Positions 41,632-51,257 of a DNA stretch of 64,000 nucleotides are shown in pieces; position 1 is the first letter of the stretch, and each line of letters opens with the position of its first letter. The DNA is from Phytophthora hibernalis (taxonomy: Eukaryota > Oomycota > Peronosporomycetes > Peronosporales > Peronosporaceae), in assembly GCA_012656075.1 (NCBI GenBank), contig JAAKBF010000151.1:1383917-1447916 (forward strand), in the 5' to 3' direction. The translations under genes were made by a program, and so were the position numbers. The notes under the pieces are model-generated. The model was given only the letters and a program-made list of their open reading frames with translations, made no database searches and was not told the origin of the DNA.

Positions 41632-43959
41632 AGGTATCCAACCAGTCGTCCGCCACTTTTGCTTTTCTCCGCGCGGGAATTTTGTAGCTCTGCAACCAGA
41701 GGTCGGACGAAGGCAAGTAGGGTACCGATACAAAGCTGAGGATTCCTCTATCTCGTTGATTTTTACGTCTAAAGCTGAGCACCTAAGCTATTCAAACCCT
41801 CAATTGCGCGCGGCGACTGTTCAGAGCGGCCCAACCAGTTGTCCGCCACTTGCTGTAGTTTTGTATCGGGAACGCTGGTTCGGAGTGCCGTCGATCACTT
41901 CACGATCTTTGCCCGGAAGATCACCATTGTGCGCCAATGCGATCGAAAATCGTCTACGGTAGGCCAAAAGTCCGACGGATGTGAATTTGGCGCGCTTCCT
42001 GTACAACGTTATATCCGTGGAGAGCGCCAAACAACGCCATCCGTGTCATTCATAAACAAATTAGCGTCATGGGGTCGAGGCGGACGTATTCCACCGAAGA
42101 TCTTGTAAATGCAGTGCATCAGGTGATGGCTGGCGCCAAAGTGTTCTCGGTCTCTAAAGCTACAGGAATTCCGCGAAAGACACTAGATGACAACGTCAAA
42201 CGTGAACGAGCTGGTATCCGCCTAAACCAAAGACGGCCTGGGCCCACTCCATTGCTCCCCACGTAAGCTGAGACCAGCCTTTTCGAGTGGAGCATTGAAC
42301 GTCAACCGGTTGGACATCCTGTTACCCGTTACACCATCGTTCGCCGGGCCAGTGACTTATCAATTATGCTTTTCGGTAAGCCACTTACGGATGGATGGTA
42401 CACACGATTTATAGAGCGTCATCCAAGTCTGACGAATCGAGTCGCACAAACAATCAGCAAAGTCCGCAACAACGTCGACGAAGCCCATATTAATATGCTG
42501 TTCGAAACCCTGAATAAAGTGATGAAAGAGAAGGGTATTGATTCAAGACGAGTTTTAACGTGGATGAGACTGCATTTCAGTCGCGGAAGAAGACCAAATC
42601 TGTGGTGGCTGCTCGTGGATCGTCCAATGTTTGGACCACGGAGATAACTACTTCGTTTCATATGTCTATCGTGGCGTGTGGTAGTGCAGCAGGCTTTGTT
42701 GTTCCTCCGATGTTCATTCTCCCTGGCCAAACTGTAGAGCTAACAATTCTCGATACCGACAAAACAGGTGCTGTCGTGACGACAACAGACTCCGGTTTCA
42801 TGAACAATTGGCTATTCATGAAATGGCTCAAATTCTTTGCTACGGAAATTCCAGCGATTGTTTCTCGCCCTTTATTACTGATAATGGATGGATGCACCTC
42901 TCATTATTCCGTTGAGGTCGTGGATTTGGCGGATGAGCTAGACATAACGCTTGTATGTCTCCCTGCCAATGCAACACATTTGTTCCAGCCGGTTGATGTA
43001 GCTGTTTTGGTTCGTTCAAAAGCAAATTAAGAAAGTTCTTTGATCTGATTGTTAGTGACGCTGCCAATAATTTCACGATTGAAAAAGATGCTGCAGTGGA
43101 GATGGCTGGACTCGCTTGGCAGAACTGCAATTTTTCTGCGAACATCAAGGCAGGGTTCAAAGGCTGCGGTCTGTACCCGCTTTCGCGGGTAAATGATTGT
43201 CTGGATGAGTTCAAGAGAAACGGAATTCCGAAGGGTTTGGAGCAGCATACATGGCTTCAAGTTGAACCTGTGGTGCAAGACAGCATTTTGGTTCTTCCAC
43301 CGCCCCGAAAACCTAAGACAACAGGCAGAAAACGAGTTACCGTCGGAGGCCGATTATTAACACGTAAGTTCTTGAACGACATGGCCGCCGCGAATGCTCC
43401 TAAAAGGAAACCGCTACAGCCAAATACATCACAAAACGTACCTGCGTCAAGAAAGCGGAAGCGACCACCACATCAGCCCAAGAAGTCCCCACCCGCAAAG
43501 TTCGTGAAGACGACTAGTTCACGCCAGAACACCAAAACTGTCACCGCCCATGCGTCTGGGAAAGCTGGGCTCACCGACCTATCTCAAACCTTTGTATTTT
43601 AATACACTGCACGTTCCGTTTGAATCAGTGAATTAGCGATCTTAGAGGTAACCTTTGACGAACTCGAAGCCGTAACCATCGTACTTTAATGAAACATAAC
43701 TGTAAAAATAGCTCCATACAAATTGAATGATAATGCCGAGTGGCGGACAACTGGTTGGGCCGCTCTGAACAGTCGCCGCGCGCAATTGAGGGTTTGAATA
43801 GCTTAGGGTGCTCAGCTTTAGACGTAAAAATCAACGAGATAGAGGAATCCTCAGCTTTGTATCGGTACCCTACTTGCCTTCGTCCGACCTCTGGTTGCAG
43901 AGCTACAAAATTCCCCGCGCGGAGAAAAGCAAAAGTGGCGGACGACTGGTTGGATACCT
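41632..43959 (+). mobile_element. pogo-type Tc1/mariner element with 220-bp TIRs
   Basis: Long inverted repeats (41632-41850 and 43739-43959) are almost identical. They start AGGTATCCAACCAGTCGTCC and are flanked by TA on both sides (41630-41631 and 43960-43961), the superfamily's target duplication. The element is 2.3 kb with a single transposase gene. Near-identical TIRs suggest a fairly recent insertion. Confidence 0.9.
42069..43602 (+). pseudogene. pogo-type transposase (HTH + DDE), apparent frameshifts
   Basis: An N-terminal psq/CENP-B-like helix-turn-helix (YSTEDLVNAVHQVMAGAKV, then GIPRKTLDDNVKRER) is followed by a second DNA-binding part (GKPLTDGWYTRFIERHP). The DDE domain has VDETAFQSRKK, LLLIMDGCTSHYS and LFQPVDVAV, so all three acidic residues are visible. 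A Lys/Pro-rich basic tail ends at 43602. Frames change near 42265, 42555 (a TTTT run) and 43020. At least the 42555 break is fixed by one base, so the gene may be intact in the organism. Confidence 0.8.
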
Positions 43960-44295
43960 TAAGCAGAAAATGGTCATGAGCAGAAATCGGTCGAAATCAT
44001 GAGCAGGTTTTTGCTATGTTCGACCCCCTATTTTCAGGTTTCAGGTTCCCACTGTTGTCTAAACAGCACCAATACTGGTTACGTACCGAAATCGGCAAAC
44101 TACCGGTACTAGTATCATTTTTGAAGGGTGGTATTAATACACTGTACCCGCAAATAGAGTGCCACCGTTTCAGAGCCTGGCGTCTCATCATTGGTTGGAA
44201 GTCGACGTGACACGCCTTTTCCGCTTAAATACGCCCGTAAATTCTCCCTAACTTCTATTAATACATCATTCCAGAATCTGCCGCGTAGAGTGAAG

Positions 44296-45753
44296 ATGGT
44301 GAAGCTCTTTTGTGCTATCGTTGGTGTGGCAGGAAACGCGTTCTCGGTGCGAGTGGACGAGAGTGACTCGGTGGATGATTTGAAGAAGGCGATCAAGGGC
44401 GTGAAGCCGCGTACGATCACGACTGATGAGCCCGACGAGCTGGAGCTCTTCCTGGCGAAGCAGCCCGTTGAAGAGGAGGGCGGCAAAGAGGTCGTCCCTG
44501 TTTACCGCCCTTCTGCGGAGGAGATGGAGGAGAGTCTCAAGTGGCTCCCAGACGAACATCGGGCTGCTCTGAAGCTGGTGAAAGGAGAATCCGACGACTA
44601 CATCAATGCGCTGACGGCCGGAGAACAGATTCTGGCCTCAAAGACCTTATCAACGTGGTTCTACACGAAGAACAACATGGAGCCTCCATCCAGTGAGCAA
44701 ATTCACGTGCTGGTGGTGGTTCCGGAGCAAGCACAACCACAAGAGGGTTGTCGCTCGTCAGTGGATCGATTGGAAACGCGCTGAACACGAAAGGGATTCG
44801 CTGCAGAGTGTACCGTCTGGCGGCATCATATCTGGGATACTATGATCCTGACCTTCGCGCTGGCGAAAATGACAAGGCGCTGTGGTATGAAGGGGCGACG
44901 TTGCGGATCCATGTTCTGTTCAAGGAAGGTATGCATTTGGATTATTGTAGAACTGTGCTGGTTGATGTCTCACAGATGTTGTACAGAGCGGGATGCTTTG
45001 CTATTCGAAAACGAATTACAGAATGAAGGTATCACGCAAACTTCCCTCTCGATGGTCACACGGTCTCGACAAGTGTAGCTCCAATTTCTCGGGAGTTAAG
45101 CGAACTGCGGCGCATCTTGACCCGGCACTATGTTCCAGAAGATACCGATTCTCCCCAAATAACGATGTCATCTCTCTCAACCAACACCTCAATCGTTGAC
45201 GTGGTAACTGACGAATTCAAGTATCAGCGTATCGAGAGTGAAGAGTGGTTCGGGAATGTGGGGAAGGCGCAGAGCTGTCATTTGATGTCAAGAGAACATT
45301 GCCGGAGATATGCAAGCTATCACAAGTATGACAACGATCAAAGCAATCGCCTTGCTCTTACGTCAGACATGCACGCCTGGTACGATGGTCGCTCGTTTGC
45401 CGTGCCGGTTATGAACATTTCCGTCGAATCCGTGTCTGAAGGTCCGGTAGTCGGGAGCAGATACAAGGTATGAATTCTTCGTGCTCCGATTGAGTACTTC
45501 AGTATGGTCTGACAATGTTCGCGGTGTCATACTGTAGGTGAACTTGATCGTACGCGCGTTAAACGCTGGATACGCAAGACTGATCTCACTGCACTTGAAG
45601 GAAGGCTTTGTTGCGTCGGAGGATGGCTTGGAGATGCGAACATCTGTCTACGTTCAGAACGCGAAGGTGTTTTGCGAGTGTATGGAGTGGAAGCGTAAAG
45701 AAATCGATAAGGAGTGGAAATCCTACTATGACATGGTACCTGCGGTAGATTGA
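44296..45753 (+). CDS. Crinkler (CRN) effector with HNH-like C-terminal domain
   Basis: CRN proteins are oomycete effectors that act in host nuclei. The start ATG at 44296 opens MVKLFCAIVGV; the LFLAK motif lies near residue 54 and HVLVVVP near 140 closes the translocation half. The C-terminal half contains CHLMSREHC, then DNDQSNRL and DMHAWYDG, the H...N...H pattern of an HNH nuclease fold. Four exons are indicated by GT-AG introns at 44929-44986, 45029-45078 and 45468-45537. The frame breaks once at a GGG run (44745-44747); with one base counted there, the exons total 427 codons, so the gene may be intact. No signal peptide is obvious, as is common for CRNs. Nuclease activity is inferred from the motif only. 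Confidence 0.8.
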
Positions 45754-46185
45754 CTAAGCTTACTTGAAATACACACCGTGCTTGCATTTTCAAAAAAATC
45801 ACCCTAACAAGTATTTACTACTACTACAGTAGTGTACTACCGGTACAGTAGTACTGTGGTGTTGTACGAAGTACTATTAATAAATATAAAGTTAGTAATC
45901 ACCCCGCCAAATCGCTGCCGATATTGAAAATTTCTGAGACGGTGTCAAACTAAAAGCTGTTTACGAACGTAAGTACGAATCGCGGAAGGACGCGTGTCTT
46001 GTGCATCTATTGAGCCCTTGGTTGCATTGAATTATGAAATACCCGTTGCATGAAGTATCTATGTATGACTGTGCAGGAAAAGGTGAGCTGAATTATGGGT
46101 TGTACATGAAAATAAGCTGGTTTTAACGACGCGGTGTTTCACTATGTAGAGAATCGCTACCTGTATTACACTACAGACCAAACGC
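45754..46185. other. between CRN and MULE, TACTACTAC-type low complexity
   Basis: There is no gene. Short AGTACTAC repeats lie at 45810-45875. The missing N-terminal part of the MULE transposase would be expected here, but I cannot read it. Confidence 0.5.
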
Positions 46186-48411
46186 ATGCGCGAAATGTTT
46201 CATCACTTTCCTGAGGTTATGCTGATAGATGTCACACATGGCACGAACGCGTCCAAGTATAAGATATTCTCCTTCATGGTGCACGATGTGTTCGGGAAAG
46301 GGCAATTTGTACAGCATGCTGTCCTTCAGAATGAGCGGGCATCTACCCTACTTACCTCCTTGGAGGAGTTCAAATCCAACAATCCGGCATGGTCCAAGCT
46401 ACAGTGCGTCATCGTTGACAAGGATTTTACTGAAATAGCCGTTCTGAAAGCGGCGCTGCCAGATGTGGTGATTCTACTTTGCCAGTTTCACGTCATAAAG
46501 TACCTACGAGAGCAAGTTGCATCGGCTGACTACGCGCTTTCGTCATGGCAAAATGGCACAGCTCCGCAGTATGGTGCCACTTATGGTATACGAAAGACTG
46601 AGCAAGAATTTTCGAAGTACCGAGCGTACATGCGTCACATTTTGTCGATTGGATCACGGCCAGCTACGCAAGATCACGACTTGGAGCAACCTTCTACCAG
46701 CTCGGGTGGGCACCCTGTTGGGTTGGATATTGAAGTGACCATCTCTCCCCATCTGGATGGTCACGTGGTCACATGTGACCGTCTCACACTCGTAAAATCG
46801 CACCCTTTCGAGATGTACGCAGTGACGCTAGGCAACAACACAAATAACCGGCTTGAGGCTTCGTGGAAGCAGCTCAAGGACACAATGAGCCGAACAATGG
46901 GCCTAGACGAGTGTGTCGCCTCCATCATGTGCTACCAGAGTCGGAACGAGCGCAGCTTTGTAGCTCGTTCAGCCAAGATTTGTACTGTTCACAACAGCAA
47001 GTACGATCGCGAGATGATGCTCGTAGCAAACCTCGTGAGTGAGCACGCATGTGAGCTTATCTACGAGCAGTACACGTACGTTGTCAGCGGACGTGCGCGT
47101 TACTCGTTCTTCGAGGCCGTACCTGGGATAATTTCTATCAAAAACATGGCAGATGACGACGACGCATCTGATGAGCCTGGTGTGGAGTACTCTGTGAACA
47201 AGCAGAAATGGGAATGTTCGTGCCTCTTTATGACGACCCTTTTGCTACCCTGTAGACACGTGTTTTACCTTCGCAAGGCCCTAGGTATGGAGGTCGTCAT
47301 TCCTACTCAGCTATTACCGGCGAGATGGTTGCTGGCTTCGATTCAACATGCTCCCTCCTTGGATAATGTGTCGGTCGGTTCGTTTGCGGTGGGAAAGGTA
47401 TTACGGGATGAGAGTAACCTGTGGGACTCTAATCGAAAGTATCGAGAAGCTCAGCAGACCGCGATTACAATTGCTGAGACTATGAGTGGCATGGGTATGC
47501 CTCAGTATCGCGCGGCACCACAGGCACTTCAACAAATAGGAAAACTCTTTAAGCGTGGGGAGAGCGAGCTGGCAGCCAAACTCATCGCACATCATGGTAA
47601 TAGCGCTGACCGGGAGACAGCATGGCGCACAAACGAGGAGTCGTCGGAAGTGCTGATCGACACTGGAGTTGGTGAGTGTGAAGAAGACACATCAGCTCAA
47701 ATGCCGAGACCACCAGAGACAGAGCCACCAGGGAAGGACCCCACATGGACGGACCCTCCGGCAACGGAGCTCGTGCCGCAGACAAACCAGGAAGTACCGA
47801 CCCCTGCTACAGTGGAGACTAGCGTGCCCATGGCAAGCCCACCTGAAATGGAGACTGCACCATCCCGTCAGAGCCCGTCACCATCTGAAAAGGTCAATAC
47901 ACCATCTGAGATGGTCAGTACACCATCTGAGATGGTCATTGCAACACAAGCAGTGGGGTCCGCACCCTCTGAGTTACGCGAAGAACCGTCTGACACTGGT
48001 TTGCAACTAGCGCCTCTAGCGCAAGATGACGACAACTTTCAAGTCAGTTCGCCGCCAAAATCCAGAGGGCGCCCGAAAATCAAGCCCTCCATAGCCAAAA
48101 AGAAGAGAAGTTTGGCAGTGACAATGGCCCAAGAGGACTCCGAAATGCACAGCATGAACTTGAACGTAGCCATCATTGCTGATATATTGGCAGGTGATCC
48201 GACATACCGATCTGCAGCAGATACACTCAGCAAGTTCAATGTGTTTGTATTCGAGAAGAAGGTGAAGCCTCCCGTCGCAATGCAACTAACAAAACGGCCA
48301 GCTAGCAAACCCATCATACAAGCTGACGAAGTAGTGAGGGTCTTTGCGAAGGATTTGCTTCGGAAATGCGATGAAAAAGTGGCGAGACTGAAGGGAAACA
48401 CGCAGGCCTAG
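46186..48411 (+). CDS. MULE transposase with SWIM zinc finger, N-terminus missing
   Basis: The open frame has 741 residues. It begins inside the catalytic domain (MREMFHHFPEVMLIDVTHGT, first Asp) and lacks the usual N-terminal DNA-binding part. The second Asp lies in VIVDKDFTEIAVL, followed by LLCQFHVIKYLREQ (the C/H motif of MULEs). Further on are NNRLEASWKQLK and the SWIM finger WECSCLFMTTLLLPCRHVFYLRK, read as C-x-C...C-x-H (47214-47283). The C-terminal 260 residues are Pro/Glu/Ser-rich with three PSEMV/PSEKV-type repeats, an AT-hook-like RGRPKIKP, and a helical end. This long uninterrupted frame is unusual among the elements here. It is followed 65 bp later by a Ulp1-type ORF. Confidence 0.85.
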   Translation: MREMFHHFPEVMLIDVTHGTNASKYKIFSFMVHDVFGKGQFVQHAVLQNERASTLLTSLEEFKSNNPAWSKLQCVIVDKDFTEIAVLKAALPDVVILLCQFHVIKYLREQVASADYALSSWQNGTAPQYGATYGIRKTEQEFSKYRAYMRHILSIGSRPATQDHDLEQPSTSSGGHPVGLDIEVTISPHLDGHVVTCDRLTLVKSHPFEMYAVTLGNNTNNRLEASWKQLKDTMSRTMGLDECVASIMCYQSRNERSFVARSAKICTVHNSKYDREMMLVANLVSEHACELIYEQYTYVVSGRARYSFFEAVPGIISIKNMADDDDASDEPGVEYSVNKQKWECSCLFMTTLLLPCRHVFYLRKALGMEVVIPTQLLPARWLLASIQHAPSLDNVSVGSFAVGKVLRDESNLWDSNRKYREAQQTAITIAETMSGMGMPQYRAAPQALQQIGKLFKRGESELAAKLIAHHGNSADRETAWRTNEESSEVLIDTGVGECEEDTSAQMPRPPETEPPGKDPTWTDPPATELVPQTNQEVPTPATVETSVPMASPPEMETAPSRQSPSPSEKVNTPSEMVSTPSEMVIATQAVGSAPSELREEPSDTGLQLAPLAQDDDNFQVSSPPKSRGRPKIKPSIAKKKRSLAVTMAQEDSEMHSMNLNVAIIADILAGDPTYRSAADTLSKFNVFVFEKKVKPPVAMQLTKRPASKPIIQADEVVRVFAKDLLRKCDEKVARLKGNTQA

Positions 48412-48476
48412 CTGAATGCGATGTCGCTGTAGATATACCTACCATTGGTATATTTACAACCAGTACACTCGCCACT

Positions 48477-49249
48477 ATGAAGCAATACCACCGCGCCTTA
48501 ACAACAGTCCGGAAGATCGAATCCGCCCAAAAGTGGGCATCCGCAGTGGTCTTCACTCTAGACATTGACGCCGCCTTTTACACGAAAGAAGACCCAGACC
48601 TATGCTCCAAGTTACAGGGCCTTAGACTGCTGACAAATGCGGTAAAGTTCGCTATGTTGCCTAACGCTGCACTTATTCTCACACTGTCGAATGATGCTAT
48701 GTACAGATGGAAGTACTTGATCTGGCTGCCAAAAGTCGACTTAGCGACGTTACGATGGTCACGTTGATGCAGAAGATGTTCAACGGCATTCCAAACGTGA
48801 TCTCAGTGAGCCCTAACATGATCAGCGTCGTCAACGGCGCCAACGGCTACGAAATAGTGACAGATGAAACTGAGCTCTCTGCCGTCTTTTATGGAGCTTC
48901 AGATGAACGCGTTCTAAGCCCTGTAAACTGCAACGGTAACCACTAGTGTAGCATTATGACCGACCTCTCGAAGAAGACGCTGCTCCTCTACGACCCAATG
49001 GAGTCGTCATACAAGCTCGCTGTACGTGCTGCGGCTCAAAAACTACGGGGCCTGATACCGAGTGGTTTGACGAGGGATTACAGAGTCCAAGGGTTCAATT
49101 CGACTTTAGGCTTGCAGACAGACAACTACAATTGCGGTGTCTACATTCTTCTGACGTTCGAGATATTTGCGGGAGCTGTGAGCCCCGGCTTCGTGAACAA
49201 AAGGACCTTACAATACTTACGCTACCGATACCTCTGCATGTGCCTGTAA
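48477..49249 (+). pseudogene. Ulp1-type (C48) SUMO protease ORF linked to the MULE
   Basis: The first part is 48477-48767 (FTLDIDAAFYTKEDPDL); the frame then changes to 48707-49249. The protease core shows VNCNGNH with the catalytic His, then an in-frame TAG (48944-48946) where the family has Trp. It continues with LLLYDPM (catalytic Asp) and QTDNYNCGVYIL (Gln and nucleophile Cys). All catalytic residues are therefore present and one nonsense codon separates His from Asp. Ulp1-like proteases carried by MULEs are known from plants; here the ORF follows the transposase directly on the same strand. Confidence 0.7.
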
Positions 49250-49478
49250 TACACGTCTTTCAGTTCATTCTCCAGGTGTTACTGCTGTTGCTCCAATGCG
49301 ACCGACCTGACTTCGCACACACTTGTTTTGTTCTTCCGGATATACACATTTGCTGCGCATACTTCGTACAGACATCAAGTGATGACATCAACCGGCTCTC
49401 TCGGAGATGGTTTAGAATGGTCATTGGATGTACCGAGATGGTAGTCTAATGGGCTCCGACGGATTGTGATGGTTTCAA

Positions 49479-50691
49479 ATGGTCAATCTGCCTTGTCACA
49501 TTTTTTCCAGATGGGCGCACGAACACGTGCCATTATTTTCCGAGCCCTGCTCGCTGGATGATTATTATCATCACCCACGGAGCTGTACAGGTTCTGGGAC
49601 AAATTACAAGCTCGTCCTCAAGCTCATTGGGACTGCTTGTGGTGGCGGCATTGCGGTTTTTGTTCTGTATTTCTTTACATTCAGTGGAAGTAATGACGGA
49701 ACCTCCGACCAGCAGCGTTTGAAGCGCTCGCTGTTTGCAGTGCTGTGGTTATCCATTTTCCCAGAAGCCGCCGTCAGAGCTCTCGAACGGTCTTCTGCTT
49801 GGAGGGGTTCCTACGTCGCCATTTTGAGCGTGTTTACATACCTTATCAGTCTGTCGCTTGACTGCATGACTCCACTGCCTCTGACGGCTTTCTTTGGGGC
49901 CGTCGGCAGCGTCAAAATTACGACTGAAAACTGCCCGAAGTGCATCTTTGAAGACGGCGGCGGCCCAGGAGCCATTCTTGAAGAGTACACTGACCGCACA
50001 ACGCGCCGTGTTGTAGTGGGCTAGACTGGGGAGATGGTCTGTGTGTCCAACCTTTCGTGTTGTTTCGTGCGAATGTGTGTACCGGTTCAAGACCTCTCGA
50101 GACCTTTGTGGTTTTTCTGTATCCGATCGGGCCGTCTGTGCGGAGGTGGAAATGGAAATTTTCAGGAGGCTGCCAAGTACAAGGACTTCCTGGTAGAAAG
50201 CAAGGTGGAATTGGCCATGCACGCTCTCGTGCCAATGACTTTTCAAATTTGTGCCGTGGTGCAGGCGACCTACGGCTTGTACTGAGCGCATCTGTCGTTC
50301 ACTATATTTCATGCATTCTGGCGCTCGTTGTGTACCACATCGCTCTCGGTAAAACAAGCAGTGCAAGAAAACAACCAAGAAGAAACAGTCCTCGACTGAG
50401 TCCAAGTCCAGGTCGGAGAAAAGTTCTACAACCTTGACCACGACTTTCACCACCAGCAGCGAGACCACCACGACTAGCTACAAGAAGAAAAAGAAACGCA
50501 AATCGGGAACGTCCTCCGCGTCACCGCTGATAGAAGATGTTCCTAGAACGTCTCCAGTCTGTTTAGACTTCACCACTACACTTGTTCAATACTCTTTCGT
50601 ACACATGTTTGCGATTCTTTTTCTTCTTGGCCTTGACATTCGTGCCATACGTCATGGTGCTAAAGTATTCCAACACATCATTAACCAATGA
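49479..50691 (+). pseudogene. membrane-protein gene remnant, three frames
   Basis: 49479-50024 has two hydrophobic helices (GTACGGGIAVFVLYFFTF and GSYVAILSVFTYLISLSL). 50034-50285 has KYKDFLVESKVELAMHALVP, and 50290-50437 another hydrophobic helix (HYISCILALVVYHIALG). 50434-50691 is Thr/Lys-rich and then hydrophobic (SFVHMFAILFLLGL). Together these look like one multi-pass membrane protein broken by a stop and frame changes. No family recognised. It lies beside the MULE and a CRN gene and may be a captured or decaying host gene. Confidence 0.4.
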
Positions 50692-51257
50692 ATCTGGATC
50701 AGCTTGCCGGCGTGAATCGAGATCGGGCGCAAGTTGCCCCATGGAACTTCGCGGCATACGCTCGATTCGGTGGTAGCGCATGCACTTGGAAAGCAGTAGA
50801 TTTAGAACTTCCGGACGAGTGAGGCGGTCGGGAAACCCATTGTCGAGTTCGTTCCAAGCGAATGTGTTGCTGCGTGTCGCTGAACATTCAGCATAGCTCG
50901 TTCAAGAAACTGTCGGTTTTTCTGAGGGCGATGGCTGCCTACGGACTGCTTGCTGTTGCTGACCAAGATGGAGTGCAGTCGATCACAGCCATTGACAGAC
51001 GACACCCGTACGTAGACGCGTTCTGATTGTAATTTGGCGGTGTATGACTAACTTTTTGTGTGTGCTGGCTGAAACAGAGATGTGCTATCGCGCGAAGCTT
51101 ATCAGATCGCGGAAGAAGCACAGCAGAATAACTGGCTGCTGCCAACAACCCAGCAAAGTGCTCATAGATCAAACGTGTGCACAGCGGCGACGCCCCATTC
51201 GGTCAATGAGCTGCACCCATTGCCGTGCGAATGAAAACCATTGAATCGGATTTGCAG
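50692..51257. other. no supported gene
   Basis: Short open frames on both strands (50802-51005 minus, 50939-51172 minus) without motifs. This is the 3' flank of the second CRN gene. Confidence 0.4.

Larger units (their letters stand above)
40628..44030. mobile_element. Harbinger-like element, internally deleted and split by a pogo insertion
   Basis: The ends are inverted: TAGGGGTGTCGAACAT at 40628 and ATGTTCGACCCCCTA ending at 44030. Several CATGAGCAG/CATAAGCAG motifs lie just inside both ends. The left part encodes MPKLSTRQRLLRAIIDVM (+, 40821) with an acidic run, like a transposase N-terminus. On the minus strand, RQSLIREEEERRAQRKQELV (41362-41168) looks like the C-terminal coiled coil of a Myb-like partner. 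The middle was lost or replaced, and the pogo element 41632-43959 sits inside. Confidence 0.55.

Noticed and set aside
49749..50471. 240-codon minus-strand frame
   Set aside because: Antisense shadow of the membrane-protein remnant, which has clear hydrophobic helices on the plus strand.
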